A DNA stretch of 64,000 bases from Citreimonas salinaria (GTDB taxonomy: Bacteria > Pseudomonadota > Alphaproteobacteria > Rhodobacterales > Rhodobacteraceae), in contig NZ_FNPF01000018.1 in the NCBI RefSeq assembly GCF_900107235.1, positions 27,625-91,624 of the forward strand, written 5' to 3'. Of the stretch, positions 36,146 through 44,347 are shown piece by piece. Every line of letters begins with the position of its first letter. Positions within the stretch are counted from its first letter, which is position 1. A program made the position numbers and the translations under genes. Under the pieces are notes generated by a model, which was not told the DNA's origin, searched no databases, and saw only the letters and a list, made by a program, of their open reading frames with translations.

Positions 36146-37297
36146 TTACCGTGGGCGGACGGATGTCCCATCGTGGGACATCCCGTTGGGTCCGGCTGCC
36201 TCCACCCCCGCTCCGCCGCCCCCGATGTCCAGCGGCGCGACCGAAACGGTCTTGATGATGGCATGGACCTGCGAGCCGGGTTCCAGCCGCAGCGCCTCGG
36301 CCGAGCGGCGGGTGATCCGCGCCAGCAGCCGCCCGGCGGGGGTTTCCAGCGCGACGATCGTGCCCGGCCCCGCGCCCGGGCGCAGCTCCTGCACGACGCC
36401 CGGAAGGATGTTCAGCGCCGACAGCCCGTCGGGCCGCTGCCGCGCCAGGATCACGTCATGCGCCGAGATCCGCACCCGCAGCGTGTCGCCCGGCGGTGCC
36501 CCGACCCGCGGCAGGAACAGCGGCGTGCCGCCCGCGTCCAGTTCGGTCAGCCCGTCGGCGTGATGGTGCGCCACGCGGGCCTGCACCACGGCCCCCGCCT
36601 CGCGCGCGCCGGTCGGCAGCACGGCCGGATCCGCCAGCATCTCGGCCGCCGGCCCCTGCGCCACCACGCGGCCCGCATCCAGCGCGACGATCGTGGTGGC
36701 CAGCCGCGCGACCTCGGTGGCGGAATGGCTGACATAGAGGATCGGGATGCTGACCTCGTCGCGCAGACGCTCGAAATAGGGCAGGATCTCGGCCTTGCGC
36801 GCCTCGTCCAGCGCGGCCAGTGGTTCGTCCGCGAGGATAAGGCGCGGCGCCGACAGCAGCGCCCGCCCGATCGCCACGCGCTGCTTCTCGCCGCCCGACA
36901 AGGCACCGGGCCGCCGGTCGAGAAGCGACCCGATGCCCAGGAGCTCCACCACCCGGTCACGGTTCTCGCGGGGGGCGTGCCGGGGCGCGAACCAGGCGCC
37001 GTAGGCCAGGTTCTGCCGCACGGTCAGGTGCGGAAACAGCCGTCCCTCCTGAAAGATGTAGCCCAGCCGGCGGCGATGCGACTTCAGGCGGATGCCACGC
37101 TTGGTGTCCAGCAGCGTCCGGTCGCCGGCCACGATCCGCCCCTCGTCGGGCATCAGCAGGCCCGCCACGGCGTTCACTATGGTGGTCTTGCCCGACCCCG
37201 AGCGGCCGAACAGCACCGTCAGCCCCGGCGGCGCCATGAACTCGGCATCCAGCGCGAAGGCGCCCAGTCGGTGCCGGAGGCGGACCGAAAGCGTCAC
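36146..37297 (-). CDS. modC: Molybdate ABC transporter ATP-binding protein ModC
   Basis: A 383-residue ATPase of the molybdate importer. Walker A FGRSGSGKT at residues 30-38, signature LSGGEKQRVAIGRAL, Walker B LILADEPLAALD, then a C-terminal molybdate-binding TOBE domain (ALNILPGVVQEL, ARITRRSAEALRLEPGSQVHAIIKTVSV). The GTG start overlaps the modB stop (GTGA). The last residues (GPNGMSHDGTSVRPR) lie over a strong DNA palindrome. Molybdenum here could serve formate dehydrogenase or nitrate reductase, neither of which is in the window. Confidence 0.93.
   Translation of the reverse strand: MTLSVRLRHRLGAFALDAEFMAPPGLTVLFGRSGSGKTTIVNAVAGLLMPDEGRIVAGDRTLLDTKRGIRLKSHRRRLGYIFQEGRLFPHLTVRQNLAYGAWFAPRHAPRENRDRVVELLGIGSLLDRRPGALSGGEKQRVAIGRALLSAPRLILADEPLAALDEARKAEILPYFERLRDEVSIPILYVSHSATEVARLATTIVALDAGRVVAQGPAAEMLADPAVLPTGAREAGAVVQARVAHHHADGLTELDAGGTPLFLPRVGAPPGDTLRVRISAHDVILARQRPDGLSALNILPGVVQELRPGAGPGTIVALETPAGRLLARITRRSAEALRLEPGSQVHAIIKTVSVAPLDIGGGGAGVEAAGPNGMSHDGTSVRPR
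36161..36183. terminator. Perfect inverted repeat at the convergent hemN/modC ends
   Basis: Arms GGATGTCCCA and TGGGACATCC, ten bases each, enclose TCG. The repeat lies within the last codons of modC and about 100 bases beyond the hemN stop. No T-run follows on either strand, so it is a possible bidirectional terminator or a protein site, not a clear one. Confidence 0.4.
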
Positions 37298-37992
37298 GCC
37301 CGTCCCATCCGCGCCGCCACCCGGCGCGCGATCAGTTCCGACAGCACCAGCGCGGCCGCGGCGATCGCGATCGACAGCGCCGCCAGCCGTGCGGCCCGCG
37401 CCTCGCCGCCCGGGGTTTCCAGCAGCAGGTTGATCGCCAGCGGGATGGTCTGGGTCTGGCCGGGGATGTTCGACACGAAGGTGATCGTCGCGCCGAACTC
37501 TCCCATGCCCTTGGCGAAGGTCAGCACGGTGCCCGCGATGATGCCCGGCAGGATCAGCGGCAGGGTCACGGTCAGGAATACCCAGATGCGCGAGGCGCCG
37601 AGCGTCGCCGCGGCCTGTTCCAGCCTCGGGTCCACGGCTTCGAGCGACAGGCGCACCGCGCGGACCATGAAGGGGAACGCCATCACGCCCGAAGCCAGCG
37701 CCGCCCCGGTCCAGCGGAAGGCGAAGCTGATCCCAAACCAGCTTTCGAGGAACCCGCCCACCGGGCCGCGCGCCCCGAAGGCCACAAGCAGCAGGTAACC
37801 CGTGACCACCGGGGGCATGATCAGCGGCAGGTGGACCGTGACGTTCAGCAACTCGCGGCCAGCAAACCGCCAGCGCGCCAGCGCGTAGGCCACGAAGATC
37901 CCCAGCGGCAGGCTGAACAGCGTGGCCCAGAACGCCACCCGCAGCGACAGGCGCACCGCTTCCCATTCCGCCGGGCTCAGCCAGTCCAGCAT
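37294..37992 (-). CDS. modB: Molybdate ABC transporter permease ModB
   Basis: A 232-residue permease with five or six membrane helices and the EAA-like loop EAVDPRLEQAAATLGASRIWVFLTVTLPLILPGI, which contacts ModC. The start begins with the common ModB text MLDWLSPAEWEAVRLSLRVA. It lies between modA and modC in an operon read modA-modB-modC. Confidence 0.94.
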   Translation of the reverse strand: MLDWLSPAEWEAVRLSLRVAFWATLFSLPLGIFVAYALARWRFAGRELLNVTVHLPLIMPPVVTGYLLLVAFGARGPVGGFLESWFGISFAFRWTGAALASGVMAFPFMVRAVRLSLEAVDPRLEQAAATLGASRIWVFLTVTLPLILPGIIAGTVLTFAKGMGEFGATITFVSNIPGQTQTIPLAINLLLETPGGEARAARLAALSIAIAAAALVLSELIARRVAARMGRA

Positions 37993-37995
37993 CGC

Positions 37996-38793
37996 CTATT
38001 CAGTCAGCACGGCGAAGCCCTGCCGCGCGAAAACCTCGCGCGCCGCCGGGCCGCGAAGAAAGGCGAGGAAATCCGCCTCGGCCGGGACGTCACGCGTCGA
38101 AAGGTCTGCGACCGGGTAGACGATGGGCGGGTGCGTCGCAGCGGGGAAAGCGCCCACCACCGTCACGGCGGGTTCGGCCAGCGCATCCGAGGCGTAGACG
38201 ATGCCGAACGGCGCCTCTCCCCGCGCGACGAGCGCGAGCGCGCCGCGCACGTTGTTGGCCTGCGCCACACGGTCCGCCACGTCGTCCCACATCCCGAGCT
38301 CTTGCAGCGCGAGCTTGCCGTAGATGCCGGCAGGCACGGCGTCGACCAGAGCCATGGCCAGCCTACCATCGCCCAGGATACCGGACAGGTCGACGCCAGG
38401 CTCGATCTCGACCGGCGCGGCGTCCGGATCGAAGGCGATCAGGACCAGCGAATTGCCCAGCAGGTCGAACCGCGTCCCCGGCTCGATCAGTCCGTCGGCT
38501 TCGATTGCGTCCATCCAGTCGGTGCTGGCCGAGATGAAGATGTCCGCCGGCGCGCGCTGCCGGATCTGCCGTGCCAGCGCCGACGACCCGGCAAGAGACA
38601 CGACGAGGTCATGGCCGGTGGCGTCTTCGAAGGCGGTCTCGATCTCGGCCAAGGCGTCGGCCAGACTGGCCGCGGCGAAGACGGTGACCTGCTCTGCCGC
38701 CGCGACCGCCGGCAGACCGAAGGCCACGACGATCGCACGGGCCGCGCTGAGGCGCGGGCGTGGTCCGACGGGGCGTTTTGCTTTCGGCATCAT
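37996..38793 (-). CDS. modA: Periplasmic molybdate-binding protein ModA
   Basis: A 265-residue periplasmic protein. After a signal peptide (ending AVAAAEQ) the typical ModA opening VTVFAAASLADALAEIE follows, then SLAGSSALARQI and PADIFISASTDWMD, which form the oxyanion site. I chose the ATG at 38793; a TTG at 38811 extends the frame without a ribosome site. It is the first gene of modABC. Confidence 0.92.
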   Translation of the reverse strand: MMPKAKRPVGPRPRLSAARAIVVAFGLPAVAAAEQVTVFAAASLADALAEIETAFEDATGHDLVVSLAGSSALARQIRQRAPADIFISASTDWMDAIEADGLIEPGTRFDLLGNSLVLIAFDPDAAPVEIEPGVDLSGILGDGRLAMALVDAVPAGIYGKLALQELGMWDDVADRVAQANNVRGALALVARGEAPFGIVYASDALAEPAVTVVGAFPAATHPPIVYPVADLSTRDVPAEADFLAFLRGPAAREVFARQGFAVLTE

Positions 38794-38853
38794 GCCGAAG
38801 CCTTGCCGCAATCCGCGGCACGCATCAAGCGCCGGCCGGGGTGCGCCGGGCGA

Positions 38854-39744
38854 TCAGGCCAGCGAGGCCGCAAGCAGAACGAAGCCGAACCACACAATCA
38901 AGGCCCCCGCCAGAAGCTGAAGCGAAGAGGCCGCAAGCGCGACGGAGCCCCGCGTTCCCGTCGAGGCGACGGCGATTCGCCGGGCGGCTACGCTGGACAC
39001 CGCGACGAGGCTGGTCAGCATCGCCGTTCCCAATCCCATCGTAACAACGGCCGCGGCTCCGGCGACCCGGATCTCCATCTGCCACGCGATCACCAGCAGG
39101 AAAATTGCGCCTGTGCACGGACGGACCGCGATGCCAAGAACCAGCGCCGCCGCCTCGCGCAGGCCGGTCGCCTGCCGGGCCTCGTCCACCGAGGGTCCGT
39201 GCGCGTGGCCGCAATCGTGATGCGCGTGCCCCGCCGCGGCCGTCCGCGCAGGCGAGAAACCGCGCGCCAGCGCCCGTGCTCCGCGCAGCGCCAGAACCGC
39301 GCCGATGGCCGAGATCGCGAGGTAGCTGGCCGGCGCCAGCCAATCCTCGGCCAGCGCCGTCAGTTGCCGCGCCGAAACCTCGAGGGCGAAGAAACCGCCA
39401 TAGACCAGCACAATTGCCCAGAGCGCCTGCGCCAGGCTGGCCGCCAGAGCGAGGACCACCAGGCGCAGCGCCGGAACCGCCGTGCCAAGGCCGACACCCC
39501 CGACCAAGTACTTACCGTGCCCGGGCCCCACTGCGTGGACGAACCCGTAGGCCGCGGATGCGCCAAGCAGCGTAGCCAACGCCTCGGGCGCGCCGGTGCG
39601 CAGGGCTCGCAGCGCCCCGGCGATCACGTTCTGGAACGCGCGCTGCTGCTCCACGGCCCACTGCCCGACCTCGGAGGTGTCCACGGCAAGGCTCAGCCCG
39701 GCAGCGCCAAGCGCGACTGTCAGCGCGATCAGGACTAGTCGCAT
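38854..39744 (-). CDS. NicO-family nickel/cobalt efflux protein
   Basis: A 296-residue membrane protein of the NicO/RcnA family. Six or so hydrophobic segments are seen, with the family motifs HAVGPGHGKYLVGG near residue 70 and GIAVRPCTGAIFLLV near residue 205, and a histidine-rich loop between them (AGHAHHDCGHAHG) that would bind metal. Export or import of nickel or cobalt is possible; direction cannot be told. It overlaps the DUF1007 gene stop by about ten bases, so the two are coupled. Confidence 0.87.
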   Translation of the reverse strand: MRLVLIALTVALGAAGLSLAVDTSEVGQWAVEQQRAFQNVIAGALRALRTGAPEALATLLGASAAYGFVHAVGPGHGKYLVGGVGLGTAVPALRLVVLALAASLAQALWAIVLVYGGFFALEVSARQLTALAEDWLAPASYLAISAIGAVLALRGARALARGFSPARTAAAGHAHHDCGHAHGPSVDEARQATGLREAAALVLGIAVRPCTGAIFLLVIAWQMEIRVAGAAAVVTMGLGTAMLTSLVAVSSVAARRIAVASTGTRGSVALAASSLQLLAGALIVWFGFVLLAASLA

Positions 39745-40457
39745 GTCACCGCGATCCGGTCCGCGAACAGCGCGCCGACGTTCTTCATCTCCGGCGTTTC
39801 TTCACGCCCGAGCTTGGCCAACGCGGAGCGCAGCGCATCGGTCTGGCCGTCGGGGTCGAAGGGGATGACGGTGGCGGCGCATTGCGCCGGGGCATCGAGA
39901 AGCTGGGGCTCATCGGCCACGGTGAAGGCGAAGAAGTAGGTGGATTCGTAGAATGCGACCTCCGCGTCCTGACCGTCCAGCGAAACCGGCGCCGGCAGCT
40001 TCCGGATGAACGTCATCTCGAGCCGGCCATCCACCATCCGCGCGTCCAACTCGGTCGGCCACTCGAGCTCGATGGCCTCTCCCTCGATGGACAGATGTGC
40101 CGAGCCGTCGAAATCTTCCGGCCAGTCGCTGAGCAGCCGGATCAAGGTCTGCCGGTCTGCCTCGTCCAGATCGCCTTCGGTGTTCAGGGCAAGCCCGAAG
40201 GAGGACAGCGTGTAGAGCGTCTCGAATTCGTCGTAGCGCCAGGTGACCCGCAGCGCGTCCAGCGCCGTTCCGTCCCGGAACACGAAATCCACGCCGCCGT
40301 CTATGAAGACGTGCGGGTGCGCCCGGGCCGGGGCAGGGGTGAAGGCCAGAACGGCCGCCGCCAGAAGCGCGAGTGCCGCCGCGCGGCCCGTCTGCGCCGC
40401 AAGCCGCGACGACACGCGCCGCCGTGTCGGGATCGTGGGAAACTGAAAAGCAGCCAT
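39735..40457 (-). CDS. DUF1007 periplasmic protein linked to NicO transporter
   Basis: A 240-residue protein with a signal-type hydrophobic stretch ending APARAHPHVFID; the H-P-H-V motif right at the mature N-terminus is characteristic of DUF1007 and could bind metal. The remaining sequence is beta-rich. DUF1007 proteins are regularly encoded next to NicO-type metal transporters and probably act as their periplasmic partner. Start ATG 40457; a longer frame upstream looks non-coding. Confidence 0.85.
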   Translation of the reverse strand: MAAFQFPTIPTRRRVSSRLAAQTGRAAALALLAAAVLAFTPAPARAHPHVFIDGGVDFVFRDGTALDALRVTWRYDEFETLYTLSSFGLALNTEGDLDEADRQTLIRLLSDWPEDFDGSAHLSIEGEAIELEWPTELDARMVDGRLEMTFIRKLPAPVSLDGQDAEVAFYESTYFFAFTVADEPQLLDAPAQCAATVIPFDPDGQTDALRSALAKLGREETPEMKNVGALFADRIAVTCD

Positions 40458-40638
40458 TCCGTCGGGTCCTTGCAGGTGCGGGCGGCGGCGCCGGTTGTCA
40501 TAGGTCGACGAGGCGGCCGCGCTCCGCGCCGGCTTTCTACACCGGCGCGCGGTCGCCGCGCCAGAGGGGCCGGCGGAAGGCCGCGCACAAGGTGGTGAGG
40601 CTTGGCCATGACCGACTGGCCGGCAGGTGCGAGCCGCG

Positions 40639-41454
40639 TCAGATTTCCTCGCGGACCTGCGCATAGGTCAGCGCCGCGAAGATGCCGGTCCCGCCCAGAA
40701 CGTTGCCCGCGAAGGCGGGAAGAATGCCGCCGAACACAGCCGCGACGATTCCAAGTTCGCCCCTCGCGACGAGGATGAACAGCTCGGTCGAGCCCGCGAC
40801 GACGTGGGACATCCCGCCGAGGCCGATCACGTAGGTCACGATCACGATCATCAGCACCTCGCCGGCGCTCTCCATGCGCGGCAGGATCCAGACCAGCGCG
40901 GCGATGAGGAAACCCGCCGGAATGCCCCAGGCGAAATGCTGGAACGGCGTCGCCTCGGCGTAATGGCGCGAGACGTCGAGGATGCCGGCAAAGCGGGCAC
41001 CGGGCAGAATATTGCCATGGACGAGCACCAGCGCGCCGGCGGCGCAGCCCACGAGGTTGGCGGCGAACACGAGGCCCCACAGCCGCGCGGTCTGGGTGAA
41101 GTTGGCGCGCGTGGGCGCGAGGAACAGCGGCAGGATCGGCGTGATCGTGTTTTCGGTGAACAGCTGCATCCGGCCGAGGATCACGATCAGGAAGCCCACC
41201 GTGTAGCCAAGGTTCGAGATGCCCGCCGCCCAGTCCGCATGCGGCAGGATCGAGGCGAGAAAGCCCTTGCAGAGCACCGAGGTGCTGATCGCGAGCCCGG
41301 CCGCGACGCCCGACCACCATAGCGCGCTGGCCGGACGGGACAGTTCGTGGTCGCCCGCGCGGCGGACCGCTTCGAAGATGACCGAGGTCGGGACGCTTTC
41401 ATAGGCGTCCACCTGCTTTTCCTCGTCCTGGTCGAGATCGGCTTTTTCGGACAT
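40639..41454 (-). CDS. Formate/nitrite transporter family protein
   Basis: A 271-residue membrane channel of the FNT family (FocA/NirC). After a hydrophilic N-terminus come six hydrophobic helices, with GFLIVILGRMQLFTENTITP (family element after the second helix) and GGILPAFAGNVLGGTG near the C-terminus. Its N-terminal extension and R-x-G-D segment place it nearer the YfdC-type branch. Candidate substrates are formate or nitrite; nitrite would suit the denitrification genes nearby, but this is a guess. Confidence 0.85.
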   Translation of the reverse strand: MSEKADLDQDEEKQVDAYESVPTSVIFEAVRRAGDHELSRPASALWWSGVAAGLAISTSVLCKGFLASILPHADWAAGISNLGYTVGFLIVILGRMQLFTENTITPILPLFLAPTRANFTQTARLWGLVFAANLVGCAAGALVLVHGNILPGARFAGILDVSRHYAEATPFQHFAWGIPAGFLIAALVWILPRMESAGEVLMIVIVTYVIGLGGMSHVVAGSTELFILVARGELGIVAAVFGGILPAFAGNVLGGTGIFAALTYAQVREEI

Positions 41455-41534
41455 GTCGGATCCTGATTGCCCGGCCCGTAAGCGGCGGGGGGCCTTGCGG
41501 CCGCTGTTGCGGGGCTGCGCCCGTGAATGCGCGC

Positions 41535-42314
41535 TCAGGCGCCGGAAATGCCTTCGGTCTCGATCTTCAGCGTCTTGCCGCAATGCTTGCAATGGACTGC
41601 GTCTGGATCGTGCCGGTTCAGGCCACACCGGGGACACTTATATCTTACCTTGGAGGGCTGGAAAACAGCCCGTGCCAGCTGCAGGAAAAGCGCCACGCCA
41701 ACCACCATGATGAACACCGACAGCAGCTTGCCGCCTGCGGTCGTCATCGTGATGTCGCCGAAGCCGGTCGTCGTCAGCGTGGCGACGGTGAAGTAGATCG
41801 CGTCGACGTAGCCCGCAACGCCGCTCTGCTCGTCGAAACCCACGACGAAGACCAGCGACGAGGTGACGAAGATGAAGACGAACAGGTTGACCGCGGCCAG
41901 GATCGCATCTTCGTGGCGGCGGAAGAACGGACTTTCGCGTCGGAGGTCGCGCAGAAGGTGGTAGGCGTGGATCAGCCGCAGGCCGCGCAGCACGCGCAGG
42001 AATCCCAAGTTGACCGAAAACAGCGGCGCAAGCAGCAGCGAGGCTACGACGACCAGGTCGGCCAGTGTGTAGATCTGCAGGCATTCGCGGCGCGGGTTGT
42101 CCGAAATCCAGAACCGCGCGCATAGGTCCAGCAGTATCAACACGCCGAAAAGCGTGTTCAGAGCGATGGTGGCCGATGTGGCGGGGATCGCCGCGGTAAC
42201 GATGAAGTAGATGATGGTCAGCGAGTCGAAGGCGATCAGCCCGTACCGGAAATTTCGGGCGCGCGGGCTCTGACCTGTATAGAGTAGCCTTACGCTGCGC
42301 TTGAAGTCACTCAT
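41535..42314 (-). CDS. Voltage-sensor-type potassium channel with C-terminal zinc ribbon
   Basis: A 259-residue six-helix cation channel. The fourth helix has regularly spaced arginines (FLRVLRGLRLIHAYHLLRDL), as in a voltage sensor, and the pore loop reads TLTTTGFGDITM, the potassium selectivity filter. After the last helix comes a short cytoplasmic tail with CPRCG, then CKHCGK 14 residues later: a zinc-ribbon of two CxxC pairs. Such a tail is unusual for a bacterial Kv-like channel and may sense metal or redox state or help assembly. It sits between BCCT and FNT genes on the same strand. Confidence 0.85.
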   Translation of the reverse strand: MSDFKRSVRLLYTGQSPRARNFRYGLIAFDSLTIIYFIVTAAIPATSATIALNTLFGVLILLDLCARFWISDNPRRECLQIYTLADLVVVASLLLAPLFSVNLGFLRVLRGLRLIHAYHLLRDLRRESPFFRRHEDAILAAVNLFVFIFVTSSLVFVVGFDEQSGVAGYVDAIYFTVATLTTTGFGDITMTTAGGKLLSVFIMVVGVALFLQLARAVFQPSKVRYKCPRCGLNRHDPDAVHCKHCGKTLKIETEGISGA

Positions 42315-42439
42315 GCAGGACGCTCGCTTGCGGGGGCGGCCGACGCGCCGCTGAACACGAAAGGGTGTCGGCTTCGGGGAAGGCTCTTTGCCTGGTGACG
42401 CACCGGGGCGGGCAGCGCAGCCCGCCCCGGTGCCGGCGT

Positions 42440-44098
42440 TCAGCGCGGCTCGCTCATCAGGCCGCGGACGATGGCGTAGCACGCGCCCAGCAAGACGATC
42501 GTGAACGGCAGGCCGGTCGAGACCGCCATCGCCTGCAGTGCCGCCAAGCCGCCGCCCAGCAGCAGGGCGATGGCGACAAGCCCCTCGAACGAGGCCCAGA
42601 ACACCCGCTGCGGCGTCGGCGCGTTGACCTTGCCGCCGGCCGCGATGGTGTCGATCACGAGGCTGCCGGAATCCGACGAGGTCACGAAGAACACCACCAC
42701 AAGAATGATGCCCACGAACGAGGTAATCCCGGTCAGCGGCAGCTGCGTGAGCATCTCGAACAGCTTCAGCTCCAGCGCCGCGTCCTGCACCTGGGTAAAG
42801 CCCTCGTTCACCACCTGGCTGATGGCGGTGCCGCCCAGTGCGGTCATCCACAGCACCGACAGGACGGTGGGCACGATCAGAACCGCGATCAGGAACTCGC
42901 GCACTGTCCGGCCGCGGCTGACGCGGGCGATGAACATGCCCACGAAGGGCGACCAGCTGATCCACCAGGCCCAGTAGAACGCCGTCCAACCCGAGGCGAA
43001 GTTGGCGTCCTCGCGCCCGAACGGCATCGACAGCGCGGGCAGGTATTCGCCGTAGGCCAGCAGGTTCGTGAAGAAACCGCCGAGGATGGCCAGCGTCGGT
43101 CCGAAGGCGATGACGAAGACCAGCAGGATCGCCGCCAGCACGATGTTGATCTCGGACAGGCGCTTGACCCCGGCATCGAGGCCAGCAACCACCGAGACCA
43201 GCGCGATCGCGGTGATGACGATGATCAGGGTGATCAGCGCCAGGTTGGTCGTCGGCAGCCCGAACAGGAAGTTCAGACCCGCCCCGGCCTGCTGCGCACC
43301 GATCCCCAGCGACGTCGCCAGGCCGAAGATGGTCGAGAAGATCGCCAGAATGTCGATGATGTGGCCCGGCCAGCCCCAGACGCGGTCGCCGAAGAGCGGG
43401 TAGAAGCACGAGCGCAGCGTCAGTGGCAAACCCTTGTTGTAGGCGAACAGCGACAGCGCCAGCGCGACGACGGCGTAGATCGCCCAGGGGTGGAGGCCCC
43501 AGTGGAAGATCGTGGCCGCCATGCCGAGCCGGACCGCTTCCTGCGTGTTGCCCTCGGCGCCGCCCAGCGGGGCCCAGTCGGTGCGCATGCCGTCCTCGCC
43601 CACGGTGACACCGCCCATCGCGGTGCTGAAATGGCTCATCGGTTCGGACACGCCGTAGAACATCAGGCCGATGCCCATGCCCGCGGCGAACAGCATCGCG
43701 AACCATCCCATGTACCCGTAGTCCGGCGACGCCTCGGGACCACCAAGACGCACCTTGCCCAGCGGGGATACGATCAGGAACAGGCACAACAGCACGAAGA
43801 TGTTGCCGGACAGAAGGAAGAACCAGTTCAGGTTATAGGTCAGCCAGTCGCGCAGACCGACGAACGCCGGCTCGAGCGCGCTTTGGTAAGCCATCGTGAG
43901 GAAAGTGAAGGCCACGATCCCAACCGCCGAGACGGTGAAGACGACCTGGTGGATGTCGAGTTCGACTTCCCACGACTTGGCGTAATTGTCCTGCCCGATC
44001 TCGTAGTCGGTCTCGATGATCTCGGTATCGCCTTCGGGAACGGGGATTGCGGCGGCACCCTCCGGCTCTGTCTGGGGGGTCTCTTTTTCCTGTGACAA
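42440..44098 (-). CDS. BCCT-family betaine/carnitine/choline-type transporter
   Basis: A 552-residue secondary transporter of the BCCT family with twelve helices. Diagnostic stretches are FAAGMGIGLMFYGVSEPMSHF (the glycine-rich helix 3) and the tryptophan-rich WAWWISWSPFVGMFIARVSRG. It may import compatible solutes or another trimethylammonium compound. I chose TTG at 44098: GGGAG lies eight bases before it, while the upstream extension to an ATG at 44152 uses codons unlike the rest of the gene. An acidic 35-residue N-terminal tail precedes helix 1. Confidence 0.9.
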   Translation of the reverse strand: MSQEKETPQTEPEGAAAIPVPEGDTEIIETDYEIGQDNYAKSWEVELDIHQVVFTVSAVGIVAFTFLTMAYQSALEPAFVGLRDWLTYNLNWFFLLSGNIFVLLCLFLIVSPLGKVRLGGPEASPDYGYMGWFAMLFAAGMGIGLMFYGVSEPMSHFSTAMGGVTVGEDGMRTDWAPLGGAEGNTQEAVRLGMAATIFHWGLHPWAIYAVVALALSLFAYNKGLPLTLRSCFYPLFGDRVWGWPGHIIDILAIFSTIFGLATSLGIGAQQAGAGLNFLFGLPTTNLALITLIIVITAIALVSVVAGLDAGVKRLSEINIVLAAILLVFVIAFGPTLAILGGFFTNLLAYGEYLPALSMPFGREDANFASGWTAFYWAWWISWSPFVGMFIARVSRGRTVREFLIAVLIVPTVLSVLWMTALGGTAISQVVNEGFTQVQDAALELKLFEMLTQLPLTGITSFVGIILVVVFFVTSSDSGSLVIDTIAAGGKVNAPTPQRVFWASFEGLVAIALLLGGGLAALQAMAVSTGLPFTIVLLGACYAIVRGLMSEPR

Positions 44099-44347
44099 TT
44101 CATGTCTCCCACAACTGCGCGCCTCTGCGCATCCGAACGAATTATCATGCATCGGGCGCGGTTCCCGCAACGGGTGCGCCGTCTCTACGGAACGATCCTG
44201 CGGCGGACCGACATGCGTCGGCGCCTGACGCGCCGCGTCGCGCAGAGTCACATGAGCTATGCGGCGGCAGATACTTGATCGCGGTCCGGAAGTCACGCGC
44301 ACTCCAGGAAGGGCGGGCGCGCGCGGCGGAACAAGCGCAGTCCAGCC

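Noticed and set aside
40458..40638. Possible cobalamin riboswitch before the DUF1007-NicO genes
   Set aside because: NicO genes are sometimes controlled this way, and some GC-rich hairpins are present, but I could not find the B12-box or the other conserved elements.
42365..44095. Open frame of 576 codons opposite the BCCT gene
   Set aside because: Arg/Gln/His-rich shadow of the transporter; no start signal and no domain.
44099..44152. Extension of the BCCT gene to ATG 44152
   Set aside because: Codons there often end in A or T, unlike the gene, and a TTG with a good ribosome site follows at 44098.
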